Shown: in pieces, positions 8,992 to 16,785 of the stretch
How positions within the stretch are numbered: the stretch's first letter is position 1
How the letters are laid out: every line of letters begins with the position of its first letter
NCBI GenBank assembly: GCA_963674575.2
Contig: CAXXQT010000005.1
Coordinates: 248,001-312,000 of the forward strand
Origin: JAAYAY01 sp963674575
GTDB lineage: Bacteria > Planctomycetota > Planctomycetia > Pirellulales > Thermoguttaceae
Length of the DNA stretch: 64,000 bases
Reading direction: 5' to 3'
Notes under the pieces: model-generated
Database searches by the model: none
Told to the model about the DNA's origin: nothing
What the model saw: the letters and a program-made list of their open reading frames with translations, nothing else
Position numbers and translations under genes: made by a program

Positions 8992-11928
8992 ATGTTTTCG
9001 CCGCGCCGACGGTCTGACGCCTACCGCACAGCACGCTTTGAATCGGTCGAACCACGCGTCGTCCTGTCTGCCACTGCAACGAGCCAGCTTGCCGCCGACC
9101 AGATCGTCCAGTCTTCCTTTTCCAGTGCCTTCACTGCTAGCAATGATGATGCTTTCGACCTGATCGGCTTGACGGAGGCCCTGAGCAACTACGATTTCAC
9201 CGGCGAAGGTCAGACGGTTGTCGTCATCGACTCGGGAGTGGCCTACGACCACCTCGCGCTGGGCGGCGGTCTCGGCGAGGGCTACACGGTGGTCGGCGGT
9301 TGGGATTTCACCGAAGAGAACGACGCCGATCCCTACGACGACGGTCCCTACGGTTCCCATGGTACGCACGTGGCTGGGATCATCGCCTCTGACGACGCGA
9401 ATAACCCGGGGATCGCCTCCGGCGTGGATGTCGTGGCCCTCCGCGTTTTCAACGACGACGGGCAAACGCAACTCAGTTGGGTCGAAGACGCCCTGCAATG
9501 GGTCCATGACAACCTCGATTCCTTCGAGAACCCGATCACGACGGTCAACCTGTCGTTGGGCCTGTTCACCAACACGACCAGCGCCGCCGCGGAAGCGGTT
9601 CTCGAAGACGAACTGGCCCAGTTGGCCGCCGACGGCATCTTCATCACGGCCGCCGCCGGCAATGGCTACACGACCTTCCAGGCCGAAGGGCTCAGCTACC
9701 CGGCCTCGAGTTCCTACGTGACGGCCGTCGGTTCCGTCGATTCGTCGGGCAGCCTGAGCTACTTCACCCAGCGAGACAGTTCGGTGCTGCTGGCTCCCGG
9801 TCGGAGCGTGAACAGCACGGTTCCCGACTACGTGGGCAATCGCAACGGCGTCGACGACGATTTCGCCCAGTATTCCGGCACGAGCATGGCCTCGCCCTAC
9901 GTGGCCGGCGCCGCGGTTCTCGTCCGCGAAGCCTACGAATTCATGGGGGAGACCGACGTCTCCGCCGAGACCATCTACCAGACACTCTACGATACGGCCG
10001 ATTCCGTCTACGATTCCGAGACGGGCAATACCTACCGCCTGATCAACATCAACGCCGCCATCCAGTCCGTTCTCGGCGAGGACGACTACGGATCCACCGC
10101 CGCGACGGCGCATGAAATGGGGCGGGTTTCGAGCAGCGCGACGCTCAGCGGCTCGATCACGACGCTGGCCGATTGCGATTATTTCACGTTCACCGCGGCT
10201 TCGAGCGGGCAGGTTACCGTAACCGTCACGGCCACCGATCGGCTCGACGCCCACTTGACCGTCGTTTCCACCTCCACCGAGCAACTGAGCGATGAAACCG
10301 TCAGCTTCAACGTGGTGGCCGGCCAGGAGTACACCCTCTCGTTGGCGACGGCGGAAGGGCTGGGCCACTACACCCTGGAACTTGAGTTTGCAGGCAGTTC
10401 CAACTCGACTGCTTCGGCCGAGGCCGTATTGGTCGACCAACTCGAGCTGACCGCCCAGCGAATCTCGTCCTCGGTGACCACCTACGGTTTCACGGCCACC
10501 TATTCCGGGATCTTCACGGTCGAAGCCGATTTCCAGCACGCGCAAGGCGACGTCGACCTGGAACTGGTCAACGCTTCCGGCCAGCGCCTGGCGACGAGCA
10601 CGTCCTCGACCGACGACGAGCGAATCGACGTGACGGTGTCGGCCGGCGAGACCGTCTATCTGCGGGTTGTTACGACCGACGGCTGGACGAATTCCGACGT
10701 CGACCTGCGGATCACCAATCTCGTGGCTCAGCAGGGCACGACCCTGATCGTTCATGGCACGAATGCCGCCGACTCGTTCGAGTTCGAAGCGGGAACGACC
10801 CACCTGGTGACGATCAACGGCACGGAGTACGAACTTAGCGGCGACGCGGTTACACGCGTCACCTTCGACGGCCAGGCCGGCTCGGATACGGCAATCCTTT
10901 ACGGCACCAATGACTCTGACTCCGCCGTCCTCCGAGTCGGTTCGGCCGACCTTTCCGGTTCGGGCTACTCTGCCTCCGTTACCCGTACTGAATCGATTCG
11001 CATCGTGGGGCGTGGCGGGACCGATACGGCCTCTCTCAACGATTCGGCCGGCGACGATCGCTTCACGGCTTCGCCCGGCTACGCGTCCATGACGGGTAGC
11101 GGCTTCTCGCTGGTTGCCACGCAGTTCGAGGTGGTCCACGGCTACGCACGCAACGGCGGCGACGATGAGGCCACCTTGACGGACTCGAGCGGGGACGACG
11201 TTTTCGTGGGAACGCCGCTTTACGGCAAGATGATCGGCGAAGACTACATGGTCCGCGCCAAACTGTTCGAGACCGTCCACGCCTACGCCCGCAACGGGGG
11301 AACGGACCGCGCACGAATTATCGGTTCGGAATCCGCAGACTACGCCGTTTCCACCCCCGTCTACACGCGGGTCATCACGGACGAGAGCACGGTCCGGGTG
11401 AAGTTCTTCGACGAAGTGGACGTTTACGGCGACGGAGGCAGCGATCGGGTCTATCTGACGGATTCGGATGGCAACGATACCTTCACCGCCCGACCCGAGA
11501 GCGCCCTCCTGTCCGGCGACGACTACGCGAACACGTTTCGAGGTTTCAGCCAGGTTATCGCCACGGCGTCGAACGGCGGGACGGATACGGCCCTGTTCTA
11601 CGATTCGGCGGGCGCCGATGCGTTCTTTGCCGACAGCGTCGAAGCCCGCATGTCCGGTACCGACTACGACAATCGAGCCCGCGGATTCGACCGAATCACG
11701 GCCAGGGCGACCGGCGGATACGACCAGGCGGCCCTCTACGACTCGGCCTTGTCCGACCAACTCTCGGCCTCGGGCGACATGGCCCAACTCCGCAACGCCG
11801 CCCTGGTCACCTGGGTCTACGACTTCGACCTGGTGCGGGCCGTCAGCGACACGGGCGGCAACGACACGTCGGAGATCGACGCCGTCGACTACATTCTGCA
11901 AGTGTCCGGGCCCTGGGCGGAGCAGTAG
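8992..11928 (+). CDS. Secreted subtilisin-like serine protease (S8) with LEPR-XLL N-terminus and C-terminal tandem repeats
   Basis: 978 residues from the ATG at 8992, which follows GAGGAG. The frame is open upstream, but the ATG gives the planctomycete N-terminal pattern FESVEPRVVLSA (residues 16-27), an LEPR-XLL-type export/anchor sequence. The S8 domain (about 60-355) shows the triad Asp80 (VVVIDSG), His126 (GSHGTHVAG) and Ser298 (GTSMASP), with oxyanion Asn224 (AAGNG). Residues about 365-630 resemble pre-peptidase C-terminal beta-sandwich domains, in two copies. From about 670 to the end there are six degenerate ~47-residue repeats, each starting GG-x-D and containing a DS-x-x-x-D motif. 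It would act outside the cytoplasm as an endopeptidase. The acidic repeat region suggests calcium binding or surface display (inference). Monocistronic. Confidence 0.92.
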   Translation: MFSPRRRSDAYRTARFESVEPRVVLSATATSQLAADQIVQSSFSSAFTASNDDAFDLIGLTEALSNYDFTGEGQTVVVIDSGVAYDHLALGGGLGEGYTVVGGWDFTEENDADPYDDGPYGSHGTHVAGIIASDDANNPGIASGVDVVALRVFNDDGQTQLSWVEDALQWVHDNLDSFENPITTVNLSLGLFTNTTSAAAEAVLEDELAQLAADGIFITAAAGNGYTTFQAEGLSYPASSSYVTAVGSVDSSGSLSYFTQRDSSVLLAPGRSVNSTVPDYVGNRNGVDDDFAQYSGTSMASPYVAGAAVLVREAYEFMGETDVSAETIYQTLYDTADSVYDSETGNTYRLININAAIQSVLGEDDYGSTAATAHEMGRVSSSATLSGSITTLADCDYFTFTAASSGQVTVTVTATDRLDAHLTVVSTSTEQLSDETVSFNVVAGQEYTLSLATAEGLGHYTLELEFAGSSNSTASAEAVLVDQLELTAQRISSSVTTYGFTATYSGIFTVEADFQHAQGDVDLELVNASGQRLATSTSSTDDERIDVTVSAGETVYLRVVTTDGWTNSDVDLRITNLVAQQGTTLIVHGTNAADSFEFEAGTTHLVTINGTEYELSGDAVTRVTFDGQAGSDTAILYGTNDSDSAVLRVGSADLSGSGYSASVTRTESIRIVGRGGTDTASLNDSAGDDRFTASPGYASMTGSGFSLVATQFEVVHGYARNGGDDEATLTDSSGDDVFVGTPLYGKMIGEDYMVRAKLFETVHAYARNGGTDRARIIGSESADYAVSTPVYTRVITDESTVRVKFFDEVDVYGDGGSDRVYLTDSDGNDTFTARPESALLSGDDYANTFRGFSQVIATASNGGTDTALFYDSAGADAFFADSVEARMSGTDYDNRARGFDRITARATGGYDQAALYDSALSDQLSASGDMAQLRNAALVTWVYDFDLVRAVSDTGGNDTSEIDAVDYILQVSGPWAEQ

Positions 11929-12088
11929 AGGGTGGAGGGCCCCCGCCGAGTGTGGCTTGGGGACGAGCTATCGGGAGGCCGAACACACCGTCCCGACTTC
12001 TTGAAAGCCCGGCTGAGGATAGGCCGGGAAGTCGCGGGATGGTATAATCCTGAGGAGGGGCAGGACAAGCTATCAAGGACCGTGAAAT

Positions 12089-12403
12089 ATGACTACAACC
12101 ACACAGTACCCGCACCTGAAGATGGGTGGAGACGGGACGCCTCGAATCGGAGAAACTCGCTACAAGGTCATCCACTTGGCGGCCGAGCATTTCCAGCATG
12201 GGTGGACGGCCGAAGAGTTGCTGCGTCAGCATCCTGACCTGCGCCCGGAAGAGGTCTACTCGGCACTGACCTATTTTTACGACCATCGTGACGCGATGGT
12301 TGCTGAGATGAAGGGCTCAATGACGGCTGCGGATGACGGGCGTCGGGCACAGCCGTTCTCGCGGGAGGAACTGCTGCGTCGAAAGGCGGTCGAGGGAAGC
12401 TGA
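12089..12403 (+). CDS. DUF433 protein, antitoxin-like
   Basis: 104 residues from the ATG at 12089. The DUF433 core is visible: a conserved start GTPRIGETRYKVIHLAA followed by the winged-helix-like segment GWTAEELLRQHPDLRPEEVYSAL and FYDHRD. DUF433 proteins are small DNA-binding proteins often paired with PIN-like DUF5615 partners, and such pairs are proposed toxin-antitoxin modules. The next gene starts one base after this stop and encodes exactly such a partner, so the two form one transcript. As the first gene it would be the antitoxin and autoregulator. The residues after 80 (basic, Arg-rich) are the likely partner-binding tail (inference). Confidence 0.8.
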   Translation: MTTTTQYPHLKMGGDGTPRIGETRYKVIHLAAEHFQHGWTAEELLRQHPDLRPEEVYSALTYFYDHRDAMVAEMKGSMTAADDGRRAQPFSREELLRRKAVEGS

Positions 12404-12404
12404 C

Positions 12405-12755
12405 ATGGCGGAGCCGTTGTACATGGACGTGCATGTTCCCTCAGCCGTGACCGAAGGACTCCGTCGTCGCGGTGTGGACGTGTTGACGTCACAAGAGGAC
12501 GGCACACGGGAAGCCGACGACGAGGCGCTCCTGCAGCGGGCCACCGAACTGGGGCGCGCGTTGTTCACCCAAGACAACGACCTGCTGATGATCGCCTCTC
12601 AGTGGCAGCAACAGGCCCGTGAGTTCGGTGGTGTGATTTGCTCTCATCAGCTGGGCGCGGGGATCGGAAGCGTTGTCGAGGATTTGGAGTTGATTTCAGC
12701 CGGTTCTACCCAAGATGAACTCCGCAACCGTGTCATCTATCTTCCATTGCGGTAG
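12405..12755 (+). CDS. DUF5615 PIN-like protein, putative toxin
   Basis: 116 residues from the ATG at 12405, one base after the DUF433 stop (TGACATG). The upstream in-frame extension to 12333 overlaps the partner gene and is not needed. The N-terminus MAEPLYMDVHVPSAVTEGL matches the DUF5615/Mut7-C PIN-like start, in which an Asp (here MDVHV) begins the acidic site; TQDNDLLMIA carries the second acidic pair. GVICSHQLGAGIGSVVEDLE is the typical C-terminal helix. PIN-like proteins cleave RNA, so a toxin role is expected. The usual second motif Asp is present, but the first is in a D-V-H context rather than D-x-N. The substrate is unknown. Confidence 0.78.
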   Translation: MAEPLYMDVHVPSAVTEGLRRRGVDVLTSQEDGTREADDEALLQRATELGRALFTQDNDLLMIASQWQQQAREFGGVICSHQLGAGIGSVVEDLELISAGSTQDELRNRVIYLPLR

Positions 12756-12905
12756 CATTGTGGCACGGCCTCGGGCACGTAGGACTCAAGTCGACGTAGG
12801 GTGGCACCGCCCACCACGTTAACTACAGCCTACCGTCTCCGGCCCCTGGCCCATCATTTCAGAGAGTCCGCAGCTTTCGAAAGTCCCGTCCTTTTCACTT
12901 TGAGT
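12756..12905. repeat. Intergenic stretch with a TAGGGTGGC/CCGCCCACC palindromic fragment
   Basis: After the DUF5615 gene, 12797-12833 reads TAGGGTGGCACCGCCCACC followed by ACGTTAAC. The same block appears, on the opposite strand, inside the nested insertion at 54541-54620. It is probably a truncated copy of that palindromic element. No gene is seen here. Confidence 0.55.
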
Positions 12906-13345
12906 CAGGTTGTGAAAGAGCGGAAAGGGGATGCCGTTGGCGGCGTCCTGTCTTGGCGAAGTGCTCGGAGTATTTCTACCCCTTCTTGACCACCCCGGGG
13001 TGTTCTCGGCGGTCGTCTCCACGGGGGCTTGAAACGGGGTTGAATTTCGCAATATATAAGGTGGGGTGCTGCAAAATCGGTTGGGGAGGGAGCGGCGGCG
13101 TAAGCGTTTGCCTGAGGGGCGTTTGCATCGATGCCTTGGGCAGCGAGGGCTGCCCCTCTCGCCTGGGGGCGCGTTGGAGGATTCCTTCGGATGAGGGGGG
13201 GCTGGGTAGGTCACCGCTCGTCGAGCGGGACCGGGAGTGGATGATCGCGGGAGGGCTCTTGTGGCAGAACTGCCCAGGTTGCAGGAACCTGGGCGGCGCG
13301 CGGGTCTGTTTCTCTCGCCTCGAAGACGCTCCTGGCCGCTACACT
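12906..13345 (+). repeat. Dispersed repeat A, copy 1 (about 400 bp)
   Basis: 12906-13299 aligns over its whole length with 54442-54919. Shared blocks include CAGGTTGTGAAAGAGCGGAA, AGTATTTCTACCCCTT, TTGAAACGGGGTTGAATTTC, AGCGGCGGCGTAAGCGTTTG and TGGATGATCGCGGGAG, with point differences and small indels between them. The right end forms a hairpin (CCCAGGTT, five bases, AACCTGGG at 13273-13293) in both copies. Beyond it, 13320-13345 (TCGAAGACGCTCCTGGC and onward) matches the sequence at the start of the RAYT gene (57119-57144). Neither copy holds a convincing reading frame, so this is a non-autonomous element or a decayed gene. Confidence 0.75.
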
Positions 13346-13401
13346 TCTTACGTGCCCCTGGTGCCACTGCGATCCGCCGGTGCTTCTTTGGGGGCGTGTG
13401 G

Positions 13402-14226
13402 TCACTTCTGCTGGCCACCAGGCGTGAGTTTGGCCTCGCTAAGCCGACGAACAGCCAACGACCGAATCTGGACATCTCGCCTGAGATCATCCTCGTTCAA
13501 GGGGGCCAGAACGCTCAGATGAAGCCCTTTTGACTTCTGCCCCATCCACTCAGCTCTCATGATTGCGTCGAACGTTTTCCAATCATCCCCGTTACCGGCA
13601 GTTTGTTGTGCCTCCTTGAGCTCGAGATCGTAGGCCTTGTTGCCATTTAGCCATATCTGAATACGCGGACCGATACTGACGATTCGGCAGTGATTCCATT
13701 CCCCCACTTGCTTCGAAAAATCCCTGGCGGGGCATTTTCTCCGGATTCCCGAAACGGTCTCACGAACAGCCGTTTCATCGAGAATGCTGCGGGTGTGTAA
13801 TCGAATTGCAATGCCGGATATGCAACAGTCAACACTTGCTCCAAACGTTGACGCCCCATAACTGCCCGCCACGCCGATGTTACAGCCGACCGCAAGACCC
13901 GGATTCGCATACAGCGCAACGCCGGGACTACCGTTCTCCTTCCATTCAAAGACGACCTCACAATCCCCCGGGACTGCTTGAGGGAGGAGAAGCACGCCAT
14001 CTCCATAATCGCTAATCGCCACACAATGGAACGCTTGTTCCGTAACTCGCCAGTTACCGCCTTGTTTCCAATTGGACAGATCCCCACCGTTGAACAACAG
14101 CATGGACTCCTGGCTGTTGTCATCCGCATTCAAATGCTGCAATTCATCCGCGTTCACATCAGTAACGAGAGTTAACAGCCCCAGGCACCAGCCAAGAATG
14201 CCCATAACACACTGACGATTGTACAT
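13402..14226 (-). CDS. Secreted DUF1080 (3-keto-disaccharide hydrolase-like) protein
   Basis: 274 residues from the ATG at 14226; the open frame upstream to 14346 lies inside repeat D and is not used. Residues 1-25 (MYNRQCVMGILGWCLGLLTL) form a signal peptide. The DUF1080 jelly-roll is recognised from LLFNGGDLSNWKQGG (about 42-56), the central EVVFEWKENGSPGVALY, and the C-terminal EWNHCRIVSIGPRIQIWLNG. Proteins with this fold are common in planctomycetes and act on 3-keto sugars or bind glycans outside the cell. Four Cys lie in the mid part, two of them adjacent (CC in ASVDCCISG). It stands alone between repeat-rich stretches, and its coding sequence is less GC-rich than its neighbours, hinting at a different history (inference). 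Confidence 0.8.
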   Translation of the reverse strand: MYNRQCVMGILGWCLGLLTLVTDVNADELQHLNADDNSQESMLLFNGGDLSNWKQGGNWRVTEQAFHCVAISDYGDGVLLLPQAVPGDCEVVFEWKENGSPGVALYANPGLAVGCNIGVAGSYGASTFGASVDCCISGIAIRLHTRSILDETAVRETVSGIRRKCPARDFSKQVGEWNHCRIVSIGPRIQIWLNGNKAYDLELKEAQQTAGNGDDWKTFDAIMRAEWMGQKSKGLHLSVLAPLNEDDLRRDVQIRSLAVRRLSEAKLTPGGQQK

Positions 14227-14257
14227 CTGCCGAAGCCTCCCTGTATTCTTTGATCGG

Positions 14258-14374
14258 CGGGTGGCACTGTTCACACCACCTGTTGACGGCTGCTGTTTTT
14301 GCCAAAATGCCTTCTGTTTGTTTGCACCCAAACTGTGCCACTTCACCTCGGTGTGGTACTACTGGCGTCTCGCC
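14258..14374 (+). repeat. RAYT-linked repeat D, copy 1
   Basis: GGGTGGCACTG then GCCAAAATGCCTTCTG, TTTGCACCCAAAC, GCCACTTCACC and ACTGGCGTCTCGC occur in the same order and spacing as in 56364-56480, and in reverse orientation at 57172-57270. The latter two copies flank the RAYT gene. Here the repeat lies just upstream of the minus-strand DUF1080 gene, directly adjoining palindromic element C. Confidence 0.75.
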
Positions 14375-14394
14375 TTGTCCTTGCCCGCAAGTCG

Positions 14395-14604
14395 ACGGCC
14401 ATTTATGGTCGTTGGCCGCCGCAGGCGGTATTAGGCCCGCCGTTTACGGCGGGTCGGCTAGCTGGTCTCCCGCGGTCCCTCTCGCCCCTGCCGCCGCCGG
14501 AGGCGGCGGCAGGGGCGAGACGGGGAGGTGTCGTGCCTTACGAACCCGTGCTAAAGTACGGGCCTAGGGCCGCCTGCGGCGGAAGAGGACCGTAAACGGC
14601 CCTG
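14395..14604. repeat. Near-palindromic element C, copy 1
   Basis: About 210 bases with imperfect terminal inverted repeats: ACGGCCATTTATGGTCGTTG at the left and, reversed, GGCCGTTTACGGTCCTCTTC at the right, both followed inward by CCGCCGCAGGCGG. Inside are a hairpin GCCCGCCGTTTACGGCGGG and a long stem built from CTCGCCCCTGCCGCC and GGCGGCAGGGGCGAG. It is homologous to 50871-51067. There is no open frame, and it resembles a MITE or a structured-RNA element. Confidence 0.8.
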
Positions 14605-14618
14605 TTGGAATTGAGGCG

Positions 14619-14783
14619 AAGAGCCGGGCTAGCTCCGCAACCTCCGTGGTCAGGCTGGCCTGTGCGAGGCGGTTGATCCAAGAGCCCGGCTAGGCTAGGC
14701 TGGTTCACCAAGAGCCGGGCTAGTTTCGCAACCTCCGCGATCAGGTTGGCCTGATGTGAGGTGGTCGATCCAAGAGCCCGGCT
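14619..14783 (+). repeat. Two tandem ~91-bp units with GAGCCCGGCT ends
   Basis: Two units starting AAGAGCCGGGCTAG (14619 and about 14710) each contain CGCAACCTCCG, a GGTCAGG/ATCAGG-TTGGCCTG stretch and end with GATCCAAGAGCCCGGCT. The 10-base ends are inverted and identical to the hairpin arms of the 157-bp array at 48877-49975, so the two loci share a repeat core. The stretch lies immediately after the stop that ends the UGA-interrupted gene. Confidence 0.65.
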
Positions 14784-14801
14784 GGTCTTCTGCTGCTGCT
14801 G

Positions 14802-14951
14802 CTACTTCTTCTCCACCACAAACGTTCGCGAGGCGTCCACTTTTCCGAAAAGCTCCTGGGTGTCGTAATGGATCGTGATGGTGAAGGTTGCCTGGTCGCC
14901 GTCCAATTCGAGGTCCGTCGGTACTCGCCACGAGTACCCGCAGGTCCCGTC
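14802..14951 (-). pseudogene. In-frame coding extension downstream of UGA
   Basis: After the UGA at 14952-14954 the same frame stays open for 49 codons to a TAG at 14802. The peptide begins DGTCGYSWRVPTDLELDGDQ, continues with a beta-strand-rich part (ATFTITIHYDTQELFGKVDA) and ends VVEKK. It has the composition of a beta-sandwich C-terminus rather than random sequence, and the codon choice is GC-rich like the gene before it. It is therefore read as the original C-terminus, cut off by a stop codon, a sequencing error or UGA recoding. Confidence 0.7.
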
Positions 14952-16544
14952 TCATCCAAAGGGCATGGGGCCTTCGGCAATCTGTTTGCCCGAGGCATCG
15001 GTAATCGTTACCTGCGGATCGAGAGAGGCTTGTTGCTTGTAAGTCGATGTCTTGCCGTTGCCCAGGTCGACCGTCTTCTCCTCCATGCGCCCAGTGTGGT
15101 TCAGTCGGCGGATCATGATCGTCAGCTTGGGATCGATCAGCACGCCCTTGACGCTCACTTCGTCGCCCGGATGATAGGTCTGATCCTTGGCCGGGCTGGT
15201 GAACATCACCTCCGGCTTGTTCGAGAAGTCCCACACAAAGGGCTTGTCTTCCCGGATCTTGATCCCGTAAACCCAGGCGTCGCGATCGATTGCCATCCCC
15301 TTGCCGTCGCTATGGTAGTTCTCCGAGATGCTGAACCGGAGATCGCCGTACTCGATCGACACGTAGTCGGGGATGTAGTCGCCCACGGGAAGTCGGCACT
15401 CGGAGGCGGGTTCCAATGAACCGCCTCGACCTCCGGACAGGCGGCCTACCGGAACCGACACGTTTTCTTTCGTGTGAAGCGAACCTTGGATGGAGAGTTT
15501 TTCGATGTCCCGGTCACCCGCTCCGATTCTCAGCACGCCCATGGGGCCTTGATAACGCTCCACGATGAGCTTGTCGCCCAGGGGCGTCGTCGAGGTTGTG
15601 TAGTAGGTGTCGCCTGCCGGGCGCATGGCGCTCAACTGGTCGCCCCCCCACCAGGAACTCCGCGCGTTGGGATCGCTCGAAGACGTCAACAGGAGGCCGG
15701 TCGACGGCAGATCGTAGCGGCCGGTGATCATGTAACGCTGGGCCAGGATCGCCTTGTAGGCCTCCTTCCCGAGCTTGATGTCTCCGTGACGCACGGTTGC
15801 CGCGATGAATCCGACCGACGGATATTCGTCACCCTTATATTCCTGGACCTGCAATCGGGGGATGAGCCGGACCGGTCGCTTCCCGAGTTCCTCACCGAAG
15901 TCCACGGGAACCGAGATTTCGTCAAACACCACGCACTGCTGTATGCTCGAATACTGTAGCACCAGTCCCCCTGGCGGGGTCTTCTGCGGCGTGACAGGCG
16001 GGTCGTTCGTCAGGTCCAGGTCGCCGTTCAGATCGACGTAGAGCCGATCGTAGGTGTTCTTCAGTTCGGGAAGCTTCGGGGCTGCCGGCTTGTTGTTCGT
16101 TTTCAGCCCCAATGCGGCGCCGAGCGTGTCCAGGATGGACTCTTCCTTTTCCGGTTCCTTCGGTTCCGGCTTCTTCTCCGCAGGTTTCTCTCCCGTTTCA
16201 TCGGCGACGAAATAGACGGCCGTTCCCGAGTCGCGCACCAGCGGATCGCTTCCCAGGCGAATGAACCCGTAAATCGGCTTCTTGGAACGCAGTTTCGGAT
16301 AAGCCTTCACTTCGCTGAAGGGCTCTTTCTGATAGGCTGCGCGTCCTCCTCGCGTCAATTCACCGGACAAACGAGGGGAGAGATCCAACAGCTTCGACAG
16401 CGAGATCTCTTGCATGGGGAACACGGCCTTGGCTGCCGTATCTCCCGTCTTGCTTTCCTTGGGTTTCTCTTCCGCCCCTGCTGTGGGCGGCTCCAATGCC
16501 CCGGTTGCCAACAACACAACGAGCCAAATGAATCGGTACCCCAC
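14952..16544 (-). CDS. Secreted protein of unknown function, interrupted by UGA
   Basis: 530 residues to the UGA at 14952. The start chosen is a GTG at 16544 with AAGGAG eight bases upstream (16553-16558); an ATG at 16586 is in frame but has no ribosome-binding site and would put charged residues before the signal peptide. Residues 1-24 (VGYRFIWLVVLLATGALEPP) are a signal peptide. The rest has a short Pro/Lys/Glu linker (about 118-135), a DLNGDLDLTNDPP motif that looks calcium-binding (about 170-185), and a C-terminal part resembling an immunoglobulin-like sandwich. I do not recognise the family. The same frame continues 49 codons past the stop, so the protein was probably 580 residues long. 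Monocistronic. Confidence 0.75.
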   Translation of the reverse strand: MGYRFIWLVVLLATGALEPPTAGAEEKPKESKTGDTAAKAVFPMQEISLSKLLDLSPRLSGELTRGGRAAYQKEPFSEVKAYPKLRSKKPIYGFIRLGSDPLVRDSGTAVYFVADETGEKPAEKKPEPKEPEKEESILDTLGAALGLKTNNKPAAPKLPELKNTYDRLYVDLNGDLDLTNDPPVTPQKTPPGGLVLQYSSIQQCVVFDEISVPVDFGEELGKRPVRLIPRLQVQEYKGDEYPSVGFIAATVRHGDIKLGKEAYKAILAQRYMITGRYDLPSTGLLLTSSSDPNARSSWWGGDQLSAMRPAGDTYYTTSTTPLGDKLIVERYQGPMGVLRIGAGDRDIEKLSIQGSLHTKENVSVPVGRLSGGRGGSLEPASECRLPVGDYIPDYVSIEYGDLRFSISENYHSDGKGMAIDRDAWVYGIKIREDKPFVWDFSNKPEVMFTSPAKDQTYHPGDEVSVKGVLIDPKLTIMIRRLNHTGRMEEKTVDLGNGKTSTYKQQASLDPQVTITDASGKQIAEGPMPFG

Positions 16545-16785
16545 AGAATGGTCTCCTTGTTGAAACAGGATTTTCCATGCCACCACGAGCCGAGATTGTC
16601 GCAGGCAGTGCGGGTGGCATGCAAGCGTCCCCCCTTAGACGGGTGGCGGTCTTCGCAGATTCCCGCTTTGGAGCTATTGACGCTCCCCTGCCTGGAGGTG
16701 GAGAATCGTGGAGGCATGGCCGTGCGAACGTCATGCAACTACAGCGCTAAATATCCATGGATGAGCGAACACCATATTGGAAATC

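Noticed and set aside
8950..11901. Long minus-strand open frame opposite the subtilase
   Set aside because: It is a shadow of the high-GC plus-strand gene; it has no start context or recognisable domain, whereas the plus strand has a complete catalytic triad.
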